DNA of 64,000 bases, taken from assembly GCA_004297625.1 (NCBI GenBank), contig SCTY01000010.1:62001-126000 (forward strand), read 5' to 3'. The translations under genes were made by a program, and so were the position numbers. The notes under the pieces are model-generated. The model was not told the origin of the DNA. It saw only the letters and a list, made by a program, of their open reading frames with translations, and did not search any database. This document shows, piece after piece, positions 17,108 to 24,865 of this stretch (positions within the stretch are counted from its first letter, which is position 1; each line of letters starts with the position of its first letter). This stretch comes from Betaproteobacteria bacterium. Lineage in GTDB: Bacteria > Pseudomonadota > Gammaproteobacteria > Burkholderiales > SG8-39.

Positions 17108-18375
17108 TGACGACGGCCTTGCTGCAACGCTTTGCCAACATCCGGCGCGACGAACTCGCGCCGGCGCTGGTGGCCGGGCTGTTCTTTTTTTGCGTGCTCA
17201 CGGCGCTGATGGTCGTGCGGCCGGCGCGCGAGGCGCTGGGCATGCAACGCGGCATCGAATCGATCCGCTGGCTTTTCATCGGCACCGTGGTCGTGACCCT
17301 CCTGGTGAACCCGCTCTTCGGCCTGCTCGTGAGCCGGTTCCGCCGCCGGGTCTTCGTCAACGCAACCTACCTGTTCTTCGCCTTCGGCCTGCTGGCGTTC
17401 CATGCATTGCTCGCGCTCGCGCCGGCCAGCATCGGCGAGCGGACCGGCCAGGTGTTCTACGTCTGGTTCAGCGTTTTCAACTTGTTCGCCACGATGCTGT
17501 TCTGGGCCATGATGGCGGACCGTTTCTCTCTCGAGCAAAGCAAGCGCCTCTTCGGGGTCATCGCAGTAGGCGGAACGCTGGGGGCGATCTTCGGCCCGTG
17601 GCTCGCAGCCGTGCTCGCGAAGCCGCTCGGGACAGCCGCGCTGCTGTCGGTCGCCGCCGGGTTCCTGTTGCTGGCGTTAGGGGCGGCGTGGTGGCTGACC
17701 GGCATTTATCCGGAAAAGAATCACCCGCCGGCATCGAGTGCGCACGCAGTGATCGGCGGCAGCGCCTGGGAAGGATTCCATGCGGTTTTCCGCTCGCCTT
17801 ATCTTCTCGCCATCTGCGCGTACGTGCTGATCGTCGCCGTGATGGCCACCTTCATCTACTTCACGCGCCTGCAGATGGTGGCTGCGCTGGGCGCCAACCT
17901 CGACATGCGCACCGCGATGTTCGCGCGCATCGATCTGATCGCGCAGGCGGCAACGCTGGTCCTGCAGGCGATCGTCACCGGACATCTCATGAGGCGGCTC
18001 GGCGTGTCCGTGACCCTGGCGCTGCTGCCGCTCACCGCCGCCCTCGGCTTCCTCGGGCTCGCGCTCCTCGGCTCGCTGGCGGCGCTCATTGCATTCGAGG
18101 CGACCTTCCGCGCCGTGCAGCGAGGCATCATGCGGCCCGCGCGCGAGACGCTGTTCACCGTCGTCGCGCGCGCCGACCGCTACAAGTCCAAGGCGTTCAT
18201 CGACACGTTCGTCTACCGCGCTGGAGATGTCATCGGCGCGCAGACCGAAGGCCTGCTCGGGCGGCTTGGCATGGGATTGGCTGCGCTCGCCTCCTTTGCG
18301 CTACCGCTCGCGATGATTTGGATGGCGCTCGGCGTGTGGCTCGGCTACGCGCAGCGCAAGCGGGCCGCCGGATGA
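17107..18375 (+). CDS. NTT/MFS-type transporter (ATP/ADP translocase-like family)
   Basis: The 422-residue membrane protein starts at GTG 17107, which shares one base with the preceding TAG. The first helix (LVAGLFFFCVLTALMVVRPAREAL) is followed by 10-11 further hydrophobic segments. The VRPAREALG block after helix 1, and later RPARETLFTVV with YKSKAFIDTFVYRAGD, are typical of the COG3202-like branch found in free-living proteobacteria, related to plastid/rickettsial nucleotide carriers but without an established substrate. Calling it a nucleotide exchanger would go beyond the evidence. Confidence 0.85.
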   Translation: MTTALLQRFANIRRDELAPALVAGLFFFCVLTALMVVRPAREALGMQRGIESIRWLFIGTVVVTLLVNPLFGLLVSRFRRRVFVNATYLFFAFGLLAFHALLALAPASIGERTGQVFYVWFSVFNLFATMLFWAMMADRFSLEQSKRLFGVIAVGGTLGAIFGPWLAAVLAKPLGTAALLSVAAGFLLLALGAAWWLTGIYPEKNHPPASSAHAVIGGSAWEGFHAVFRSPYLLAICAYVLIVAVMATFIYFTRLQMVAALGANLDMRTAMFARIDLIAQAATLVLQAIVTGHLMRRLGVSVTLALLPLTAALGFLGLALLGSLAALIAFEATFRAVQRGIMRPARETLFTVVARADRYKSKAFIDTFVYRAGDVIGAQTEGLLGRLGMGLAALASFALPLAMIWMALGVWLGYAQRKRAAG

Positions 18376-19286
18376 TTACGCGCCGATCATGGCTGCAGCG
18401 CATGGCGGCCGCGGCCGGCGCGTTGGCCCTCGATCCGCCGGCGCTTCTCGCACAAGCCGGGAAAGCGGACCTCATCACCCGCGCCATCCCCTCCACGGGC
18501 GAGCGGCTGCCGATCGTCGGCCTGGGCAGCTCGGCCACGTTCGCGCAGGCCGCGGGCAGCGAGGACGTAGCGGCGCTGCGCGCGGTGCTCGAGCGCATGA
18601 CGGCGCTCGGCGGCCGGGTGTTCGATACGGCGCCGGCCTACGGCGCTGCGGAAGAAGTGGCGGGCCGCATCGCCCAGGAGCTCGGCATCGCGCAGCGGCT
18701 TTTCTGGGCCACCAAAGTGAACGCGGCCGCGCGCCGGCAGCTCGAAACGTCGTTCCGCAGGATCGGCAAGCCTGTCATAGACTTGGTGCAGATCCATAAC
18801 ATGGCCGACGTGCGCGGGCAGTTGCCCATCCTGCGGGAATACAAGCAGCAGGGCCGCGTTCGCTACATCGGCGTGACGACGACTTTCGAGGGCCAGTACG
18901 CGGAGCTCGAGCAGACCATGCGCAACGAGCCGATCGACTTCATCGGCACGGATTACGCGATCGACAACCGCCACGCCGAGGAGACGATATTGCCGCTCGC
19001 GCGGGACAAAGGGATCGCGGTGCTGGTCTACGCGCCTTTCGGCCGCAGGCGGCTTTTCAGACGCGTGGCCGGACGCAGCCTCCCGGAATGGGCCGCGGAG
19101 TTCGACGCTGCCTCGTGGGCGCAGTTCTTCCTCAAGTACGTGGCGAGCCATCCGGCGGTCACGGCCATCACGCCGGCCACCAGCCGGCCGGAGAACATGG
19201 CCGACAACATGGGCGGCGCGCGCGGCCGGCTTCCGGACGAAGCGACGAGGAAGCGAATGATCGAACTGGTGGAGGCACTGCCATGA
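18372..19286 (+). CDS. Tat-exported aldo/keto reductase
   Basis: The 304-residue protein begins with a twin-arginine-type leader (MITRRSWLQRMAAAAGALAL ahead of an ALLAQA cleavage region). The body is an aldo/keto reductase barrel: DTAPAYGAAEEV contains the catalytic Asp/Tyr region, FWATKVN the Lys, DLVQIHNM the His, and VTAITPATSRPENMADN the NADP-binding end. Export as a folded cofactor-bound protein fits the Tat leader. ATG 18372 overlaps the transporter stop (ATGA). Confidence 0.88.
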   Translation: MITRRSWLQRMAAAAGALALDPPALLAQAGKADLITRAIPSTGERLPIVGLGSSATFAQAAGSEDVAALRAVLERMTALGGRVFDTAPAYGAAEEVAGRIAQELGIAQRLFWATKVNAAARRQLETSFRRIGKPVIDLVQIHNMADVRGQLPILREYKQQGRVRYIGVTTTFEGQYAELEQTMRNEPIDFIGTDYAIDNRHAEETILPLARDKGIAVLVYAPFGRRRLFRRVAGRSLPEWAAEFDAASWAQFFLKYVASHPAVTAITPATSRPENMADNMGGARGRLPDEATRKRMIELVEALP

Positions 19287-19991
19287 AACAGGATCGTCGT
19301 GGATTCATGAAGATCGCGGGCGCTGTGATGGCGCTGCCGCTTGCCGCGCGGGCGGCAAACGGGGGGAAGATGAAGATCGGCATCGTCGGCTCGGGCAGGG
19401 TCGGCGGCACGCTCGGCGGCGTGTGGGTGAAAGCGGGGCACCAAGTCATGTATTTCATCCCGAGATCTCGAACACGACAAGGCGCTCGCCGCGAAGCTCG
19501 GACCCAACGCGCGTGCCGGAACGCCGCGCGACGCCGCCGCCTTCGGCGAGGCGCTGATGATCTCGGTTCCCTACAGCGCGCTGCCGGAGGTCGGCAAGGA
19601 GCTGGCGGGGCTCATCAAGGGGAAGGTGGTGATCGATACCTGCAACCCGTCACCTTCGCGCGACGGCGGAATCGCCACCTGGGCCCGGCAGAAAGGCGCC
19701 GGCCTGGCGTCGGCGGAGTTGCTGCCTGGCGCGCGCCTGGTCCGCGCCTTCAATGCCATCGGCTATACGCGCATGGGGCAGGCGCACGAGCAGCCCGGAC
19801 GCATCGCGATGCCGATCGCCGGCGATGACGCCGAGGCCATCGCGCTCGCTTCGCGCCTGATACGCGACATCGGCTACGAGCCTGTCCTCATCGGCGGGCT
19901 CGCCATGGGCAAGCACCTGATGCCGGGAACCCCGCTCGCGGGCGAGCATTCGGCCGAAGAAGTGCGGAAAATCGCGGCGGCGCTCCGCTAG
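19283..19991 (+). pseudogene. Tat-leader NADP oxidoreductase (F420-dependent NADP reductase-like fold), single frameshift
   Basis: ATG 19283 overlaps the stop of the previous gene and encodes a twin-arginine leader (KQDRRGFMKIAGAVMALPLA), then KMKIGIVGSGRVGGTLGG, a Rossmann NADP site. After HQVMYF (about 19455) the frame fails. Homology continues without loss one frame over (SRDLEHDKALAAKLGPNARA, then MISVPYSALPEVGKEL, VVIDTCNPS, RAFNAIGYTRMGQ) to the stop at 19991. The total length, 709 bases, is one base over a whole number of codons, so a single inserted base near 19455-19465 explains it. It could be a recent mutation or a sequencing error; the product would be 235 residues if corrected. 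Confidence 0.8.
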
Positions 19992-20001
19992 CGCTGCAAG
20001 G

Positions 20002-20262
20002 CTATTTCGGTTTCGCTGCGTAGGCGACGCACCAGCCGTTCGGGCTGATGTCGCCTTCGACCACCTTGCACTGGTTCGGCGCGACGAACTGCATGCACCC
20101 GCTGCAACGCTGATCGCCCTTCGGCTGGTCCTGATACTTCATCGCCGCCTTGCTCGCCTTGGCTTGCGCCCGGGCGTCGCGCGCGATGCCCGGCAGCACG
20201 GCGGTTCCGCCGGCAAGGGCAAAAATCCTAAGCACGCGCCGGCGCGCTGATCTTTCATCCAT
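20002..20262 (-). CDS. High-potential iron-sulfur protein (HiPIP), Tat-exported
   Basis: The 86-residue protein starts at ATG 20262 (MDERSARRRVLRIFALAGG), which has a GGAGG ribosome site; earlier ATGs at 20280 and 20304 lack one. A twin-arginine leader ends near ARDARAQA. The mature part has the four cluster Cys (CSGC, NQC, GWC) with the AMKYQDQP and ISPNGWCVAY features of HiPIPs, which carry one [4Fe-4S] cluster and shuttle electrons in the periplasm. It ends 10 bases from the convergent oxidoreductase gene and follows the broken pirin gene. Confidence 0.92.
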   Translation of the reverse strand: MDERSARRRVLRIFALAGGTAVLPGIARDARAQAKASKAAMKYQDQPKGDQRCSGCMQFVAPNQCKVVEGDISPNGWCVAYAAKPK

Positions 20263-20296
20263 GGCTCTGCCTCCTGCCATTGAAGACGAACTACCG

Positions 20297-21051
20297 TTAT
20301 GCAAGAACCTTGCCCATTTTCCCGTAATGGAAGTCGACGAAGGCCTGCCGGATCTCCTGGCTCGTATTCATGACAAACGGCCCATGGCCGACCACCGGCT
20401 CCTCGAGCGGCTGCCCGTTCATCACGAAGAGCGTCGCGTCGGTCAGCGCCTCAATCTGCACTTCGGCGCCTTTGCGATCGAAGATCACGAGCTCGGTCTC
20501 GCTAGCGTTCTCGTTGCCGTTCAAGAGCACCTTGCCTTTGAGCACGTAGATGGATGCAGTGTAGCCGTCGCGCAGGTCGAGCTTCGTCTTTCCGCCGGCG
20601 CGAGATCACGCGCACCGATCCCGCGTCGTTCGCTAGCGCGACGACCGGGATGTCGTTTACTTGCAGCGTCTGGTAACGCGGCGCCGTCATCTTCGACCTC
20701 GCCGGGAGGTTCACCCACAACTGCAGCACCTCGAAGCGCCCGCCCTTGCGCGAGAAATTCGCGCTGTGCATCTCCTTGTGCAGCAGGCCCGCGCCCGCCG
20801 TTCCCGGCGGTGTCCTCGTGGTCGACCTCGCCGTCAAAGACGACCGTGACCGTCTCGAAGCCGCGATGCGGATGCCAGCCTACGCCGCGCGGCTTTCTGG
20901 CCGGCGCGAATTCGGCCGGCCCGGCGTGGTCGAGCAGGATGAAAGGCGTCAGCTCCGGGCGCTCTTCATAGTGGAACACGGTGTGCACGGGAAAGCCGTC
21001 GCCGACCCAATGGCCTTCGCCCTGGCGGTGGATGCTAAAAACCTTTTTCAT
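20297..21051 (-). pseudogene. Pirin family protein gene disrupted by two indels
   Basis: Pirin similarity is spread over three frames. Residues MKKVFSIHRQGEGHWVGDGF to VDHEDTAGN (21051 to about 20810) include the metal-site block HPHRGFETVT. The frame then changes and continues with TAGAGLLHKEMHSA to VRVISR (about 20805 to 20615). A third frame gives GGKTKLDLRDGYTASIYVLKG to the stop at 20297. At the first junction the expected block of about ten residues (IGPGDVQWM region) is absent. At the second, about 40 residues (the SPINVWDLRL region) are absent. Two separate deletions argue for true inactivation. It lies 36 bases after the FMN reductase gene. Confidence 0.8.
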
Positions 21052-21087
21052 CTGCGTTAGATGGAGGCTGAGCCGCCCAAAGCAAGC

Positions 21088-21645
21088 TCAGCGCCGCGAG
21101 CCAACGTACGCCACGAACCCCGCGAGGAATTTGCCCAGGCTGTCGCGCACCGCGGCATCCGTGATCTCGCCTTGCGCATCGAACACGCCGCCGGCGCGCG
21201 AGACGAGCAGCCGGCCGCCGGACCACACGTTTGCGCCCAGCGTCTTGAACACCGGCAGCCACGCGTTTTGCGAGAGCACCGTGCCGAAGCCGCCCGGCGA
21301 AGCGCCTGCGATCGCCACCGGCTTGCCGCCGAACACCCGGCCGATATCGGCCGGCGGCCGCGACAGCCAGTCGATGGCGTTCTTTGCGACGCCCGGCACG
21401 CTGTTGTTGTACTCGGGAGTGACGAGGAGCAGGCCGTCGGCGGCCGCGATCGCGTCTTTCAGGTGAGCCACCGCCTGCGGTATGCCGTGCGCCGCCTCCT
21501 CGTCGCCGTTGTAGAGCGGAATCGCGGCGATCGACTCGATGCGCAGCTCGGCGCCGGCCGGCATCGCGGCGGCCGCGGCGCGCAGCAGCGCCGAGTTGAA
21601 CGACGCTCGCCTAGTGCTGCCTGAGATTCCTACGATGGTGACCAT
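21088..21645 (-). CDS. NADPH-dependent FMN reductase (chromate/quinone reductase family)
   Basis: The 185-residue flavodoxin-fold enzyme starts at ATG 21645 (MVTIVGISGSTRRASFNSALL), matching the GSLRxxSxNxxL FMN-phosphate loop. LLVTPEYNNSVPGVAKNAIDWLSRP is the signature block. Members reduce FMN, quinones, azo dyes or chromate with NAD(P)H in two-electron steps. The frame stays open another 330 bases upstream, but that extension has no family similarity and uses rare start context. It heads the minus-strand group with pirin and HiPIP. Confidence 0.92.
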   Translation of the reverse strand: MVTIVGISGSTRRASFNSALLRAAAAAMPAGAELRIESIAAIPLYNGDEEAAHGIPQAVAHLKDAIAAADGLLLVTPEYNNSVPGVAKNAIDWLSRPPADIGRVFGGKPVAIAGASPGGFGTVLSQNAWLPVFKTLGANVWSGGRLLVSRAGGVFDAQGEITDAAVRDSLGKFLAGFVAYVGSRR

Positions 21646-21933
21646 GCCCGGTTCCGTAGCATAAGTCACATTCACTCGACCGAGCTCACCCAATATTGGG
21701 TTCACAATCGCCGTAGTGCCGCGCTTGAGTGAACGTACGCACGTCGTCCAGTTCTCGCGCGCCGCCTGGCAGCTTGCTGCTCGAGACCAGGGCGCGAGGT
21801 TAGGGCGTCCAGGACAGGCAATTCGTCGGGCCGTGAAAGAAGGCACAGGCGGCCGCGCAATGGTTGGGTAGACTTCCTCACGCGTTGTACCGCCCGAGCC
21901 GCTTTCCGCCCGACGCCACTTGGGATTAGGCAG

Positions 21934-22068
21934 ATGGAAGAACGAAAAAGCTTCACCGCGAAGGATATCGGTCGCCATACGGCGCAGCGCCGGCGAGTCG
22001 GTTACCTCCTGGAAATTGCCGCCGCCTCGCTGCTCGCTTTTTTGACCATCTACTTTGTCTCGTGGTGA
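21934..22068 (+). CDS. Possible small single-helix membrane protein (44 residues)
   Basis: ATG 21934 opens a 44-codon frame: a polar N-terminus (MEERKSFTAKDIGRHTAQRR) followed by one clean hydrophobic helix (LLEIAAASLLAFLTIYFVSW) and a stop. This positive-inside, single-span layout is common in real small membrane proteins and unlikely in random GC-rich DNA. The ribosome site is weak (AGG). No family is recognised. Confidence 0.4.
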   Translation: MEERKSFTAKDIGRHTAQRRRVGYLLEIAAASLLAFLTIYFVSW

Positions 22069-22463
22069 GGGCTTGACTGATGCGTGATCCGCCGGACCTT
22101 ATCGTCCCCGGTGATCTTCCTCACCTCCAAAGAGGAACTGGACTATCGGGGGAAGGTGCTTGGTGCGTCTGCTACGGCTGCTCGCCGAGCATGTGCCGGG
22201 CGGGACAGTGCCCATCGGGTAGTGCATGTAGCTGCTAGGGGCGGCATGGAGAGCCTCCTCTCCGGCAGTAGGTGACGGACGCCAAGAAATAGCCTCGCGG
22301 CTCTTTTGGGTGCCTGAGCAATCCGTCACATTTTTGAGTCGGCGTTCGGGCAGGGCACGCGATAAAGGTAAAAGCTTTTCAGGCGCTGACAGCACCTGAC
22401 AACGGCGCGCGGCCGTCCGGTTAGCTTGATCGCTTACGCGGTCGATCGAGTCGGAGGCCCTCG

Positions 22464-22664
22464 ATGACGCTTCACAGCATCTCCTCGGCAGTATTGCTGA
22501 CAGCGGCAATCGTTTTTGCCGGTCAGGACGGCACGGACGTTTCCGACGCCCAGACCGCGAGCCGGTTGCTCGTCTCTTCCTTGCGCCACTTGAGCGATCT
22601 GTTTCCGTGCCCGATCCACCCGATCGAGTCGACGCTGATGGTTACGGCCGGCTTTCGCGGCTGA
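22464..22664 (+). CDS. Possible small secreted or membrane protein (66 residues)
   Basis: ATG 22464 has a strong ribosome site (GGAGG, 6 bases upstream). The N-terminus (TLHSISSAVLLTAAIVFAGQ) resembles a short signal peptide or membrane anchor. The rest has two Cys-Pro/His-Pro motifs but no known domain. It could also be the start of a longer gene that has been lost. Support is limited to the start context and hydrophobic leader. Confidence 0.35.
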   Translation: MTLHSISSAVLLTAAIVFAGQDGTDVSDAQTASRLLVSSLRHLSDLFPCPIHPIESTLMVTAGFRG

Positions 22665-22700
22665 CGCAACACCGCAATCCAAGCGCGAAATAATCTCTTG

Positions 22701-23435
22701 CTATGCGGCAGAGCGTTGACGCGCCAGCTGGCGGAAGAACGCGCGGATGCGCCGCGCATTGGCGCCGAGGTCGCTGCGGCCCACGCGCGATGCCGAGCGC
22801 ACGTCCACGCGGCTCGCCGCATCGAGCGGCGTGATGCGGATGACGATATCGTCCCTGAAGCCGAAGAACAGCGTTCGGTCGGTGGCCTCGATGCGCAGTG
22901 TCTTCGGGTCCGCAGCGGCGATTTCCCAGCCGAGAGCGCGCGCCGCATCGAGGCAGCGCTCGAACGCAACGGCGGGAGGCGCCGCGTAAGTGAGCGGGAC
23001 GATGTCCGGGTAGCCGCGGTGCTGGGCCTCCGCAACCTGGGCGCCTCCGTACTTCGCGCCGTTCGGCGCCGCGCGTCGCGTCTGAAGCAGCGCCACAAAT
23101 TCAGGCGGCTGGCGCGTGTCGGTGGTGATGTCGTGGATCGGCGGCACGTTGCGCGCATGCCGCAACTGCATCCACGGCACGCCAAAGGTCAGCGCGCCGG
23201 CCGCGATCCCGGCAATGGAGAGAGCCAGCGCGCCGCGTGCAGCGGCACGCAAGGCCCATGCTCCGGCGGCGAGCGACAGCAGCGCGCCTGCAACACCCGC
23301 CCAGGCTGCTATTCCCAGGAGCGTGAACCCGAAGTCGTAATCCCAGAGGCCGAAGCGGTGGCCAGGTCCGGAGACGAGCGCCGTCAGTGCGGCGAGCGCC
23401 GCGATGGCGAATGCGGCGTACGCGAATGTCCGCAT
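22701..23435 (-). CDS. DUF1499 family membrane protein
   Basis: The 244-residue protein has three N-terminal membrane helices (AFAIAALAALTALVSG; GIAAWAGVAGALLSLAAGAWAL; GALALSIAGIAAGALTFG), then a soluble DUF1499 domain beginning with VPPIHDITTDTRQPPEFV and containing YPDIVPLTY and ASRVGRSDLGANARRI near its end. The role of DUF1499 is unknown. It starts 3 bases after the stop of the FAD oxidase gene and is likely in the same transcript. Confidence 0.88.
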   Translation of the reverse strand: MRTFAYAAFAIAALAALTALVSGPGHRFGLWDYDFGFTLLGIAAWAGVAGALLSLAAGAWALRAAARGALALSIAGIAAGALTFGVPWMQLRHARNVPPIHDITTDTRQPPEFVALLQTRRAAPNGAKYGGAQVAEAQHRGYPDIVPLTYAAPPAVAFERCLDAARALGWEIAAADPKTLRIEATDRTLFFGFRDDIVIRITPLDAASRVDVRSASRVGRSDLGANARRIRAFFRQLARQRSAA

Positions 23436-23438
23436 CCT

Positions 23439-24812
23439 TTAGATGCGCAGCACCTTGCCCGGATTCATCAAATTCTCCGGGTCGAGCGCGCGCTTGATAT
23501 CGCGCATCACCGACACGGTGTCCTCGCCGTGCTCGGCGACGAGGTGCTTCACCTTGCCCAGGCCGACGCCGTGCTCGCCGGTGCAGGTGCCGTCCATCGC
23601 GAGCGCGCGGGCGACGAGGCGCTCGTAGATCGCCTTCGCTTCATCGAGCTCGCCGGGCTTCTGGGGGTCGAAGAGGATGCCGAGGTGGAAGTTGCCGTCG
23701 CCGACATGGCCGGCCACCACGATCGGCAGGGCGGAGCGGTCGAGATCCTTCTGCGTCTCGACCAGGCACTCGGAGAGGCGGGAGATCGGCACGCAGACGT
23801 CGGTGGACACGTAGCGCGCGCCGGGCTTGAGCTGCAGGCCGGCGAAATACAGGTTGTGGCGCGCATGCCAGAGGCGCGAGCGCTCCTCGGGCTTCGTCGC
23901 CCAGGCAAAATCGCTGCCGCCGTGCTCGCGCGCGATCGCCTGCACGGCGGCTGCCTGCTCGGCGACGCCGGCTTTGCTGCCGTGGAACTCGAGGAACAGC
24001 GTCATACGCTCGGGGTAGGCCGTCTTGAAGTGCCGGTTGATCGCACGCATCGACAGCGCGTCGAGGAATTCGCAGCGCGCCACCGGCACGCCCGACTGGA
24101 TCGTTTCGATCACCGCATCGACCGCCTCCTTGACGCTGGGGAACGAGCACACCGCGGCGGACAGCGCCTCCTGCACCGCGTGCAGCCGGACGGTCACTTC
24201 GGTGATGACGCCGAGCGTGCCCTCCGAGCCGACGAAGAGGCGCGTGAGGTCGTAGCCCGCCGCCGACTTGCGGGCGCGCCGGGCGGTGTGGACGATGCGC
24301 CCGTCGGCAAGCACCGCAGTAAGCGCGATGACGTTCTCGCGCATAGTGCCGTAGCGCACGGCGTTCGTGCCCGAGGCGCGCGTCGCCGCCATGCCGCCGA
24401 TCGTCGCTTCGGCGCCCGGGTCGACGGCGAAGAAAAGCCCGGTGTCGCGCAGATGGTCGTTCAGCTGCTTGCGCGTGACGCCGGCCTCGACCGTGGCGTC
24501 CATGTCGGCGGCGTGCACGGCGACGATGCGATTCATCTGCGAAACATCGAGCGCGAGGCCGCCGTGCACCGCGAGGATGTGGCCCTCGACCGACGTTCCC
24601 GCGCCGAACGGAATGATCGGCACGCGATGCGCGCGGCATACCGCGACGATGCACGCCACCTCGTCGGTCGAGCGCGCGAAGGCGACCGCCTCCGGCGGCA
24701 CGGGGGCAAAGTACGACTCGTCCCTGCCGTGGTGCGCGCGCACCGCCTGCGAGACGCTGAAGCGCTCGCCGAGCAGCGCGCGCAGTTCTTCGATGGCCGG
24801 TCCCGGAATCAT
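23439..24812 (-). CDS. FAD-linked 2-hydroxyacid oxidase / D-lactate dehydrogenase (GlcD family)
   Basis: The 457-residue flavoenzyme has the FAD-binding PCMH fold: VPIIPFGAGTSVEGH near residue 70, AGVTRKQLNDHLRDTGLFFAVDPGA, and ATIGGMAATRASGTNAVRYGTMRENV. The C-terminal oxidase part has VVAGHVGDGNFHLGI with the metal-site His residues and MDGTCTGEHGVGLGK. It oxidises D-lactate, glycolate or a related 2-hydroxyacid, passing electrons to the respiratory chain. The conserved part starts at MIPGPAIEELRALLG (ATG 24812). ATG 24833 is a possible alternative but lies inside the promoter of the divergent TRAP genes. Confidence 0.92.
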   Translation of the reverse strand: MIPGPAIEELRALLGERFSVSQAVRAHHGRDESYFAPVPPEAVAFARSTDEVACIVAVCRAHRVPIIPFGAGTSVEGHILAVHGGLALDVSQMNRIVAVHAADMDATVEAGVTRKQLNDHLRDTGLFFAVDPGAEATIGGMAATRASGTNAVRYGTMRENVIALTAVLADGRIVHTARRARKSAAGYDLTRLFVGSEGTLGVITEVTVRLHAVQEALSAAVCSFPSVKEAVDAVIETIQSGVPVARCEFLDALSMRAINRHFKTAYPERMTLFLEFHGSKAGVAEQAAAVQAIAREHGGSDFAWATKPEERSRLWHARHNLYFAGLQLKPGARYVSTDVCVPISRLSECLVETQKDLDRSALPIVVAGHVGDGNFHLGILFDPQKPGELDEAKAIYERLVARALAMDGTCTGEHGVGLGKVKHLVAEHGEDTVSVMRDIKRALDPENLMNPGKVLRI

Positions 24813-24813
24813 C

Positions 24814-24841
24814 TTGACAGCGAAAAACCACATCGTATACG
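24814..24841 (+). promoter_or_regulatory. Sigma-70-type promoter of the TRAP operon
   Basis: A perfect -35 box TTGACA (24814-24819) and a near-perfect -10 box TATACG (24836-24841) are separated by 16 bases. Transcription would start near 24848, giving a leader of under 20 bases before the GGGAGGA ribosome site and the ATG at 24866. The promoter overlaps the 5' end of the divergent FAD oxidase gene. Confidence 0.75.
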
Positions 24842-24865
24842 GTGCCTCAAAGGGAGGAAATCGAA

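Larger units (their letters stand above)
21646..22700. other. Gene-poor interval with only two doubtful short ORFs
   Basis: About one kilobase with no recognisable family in any frame. The open frames on the minus strand (running into the FMN reductase and the DUF1499 genes) read as low-complexity Arg/Ala shadows. Base composition is less GC-biased in parts (22300-22380). No tRNA, inverted-repeat pair or transposase was seen. Two short frames with some support are listed separately at 21934 and 22464. It may be decayed sequence like that at 970-1900. Confidence 0.5.
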
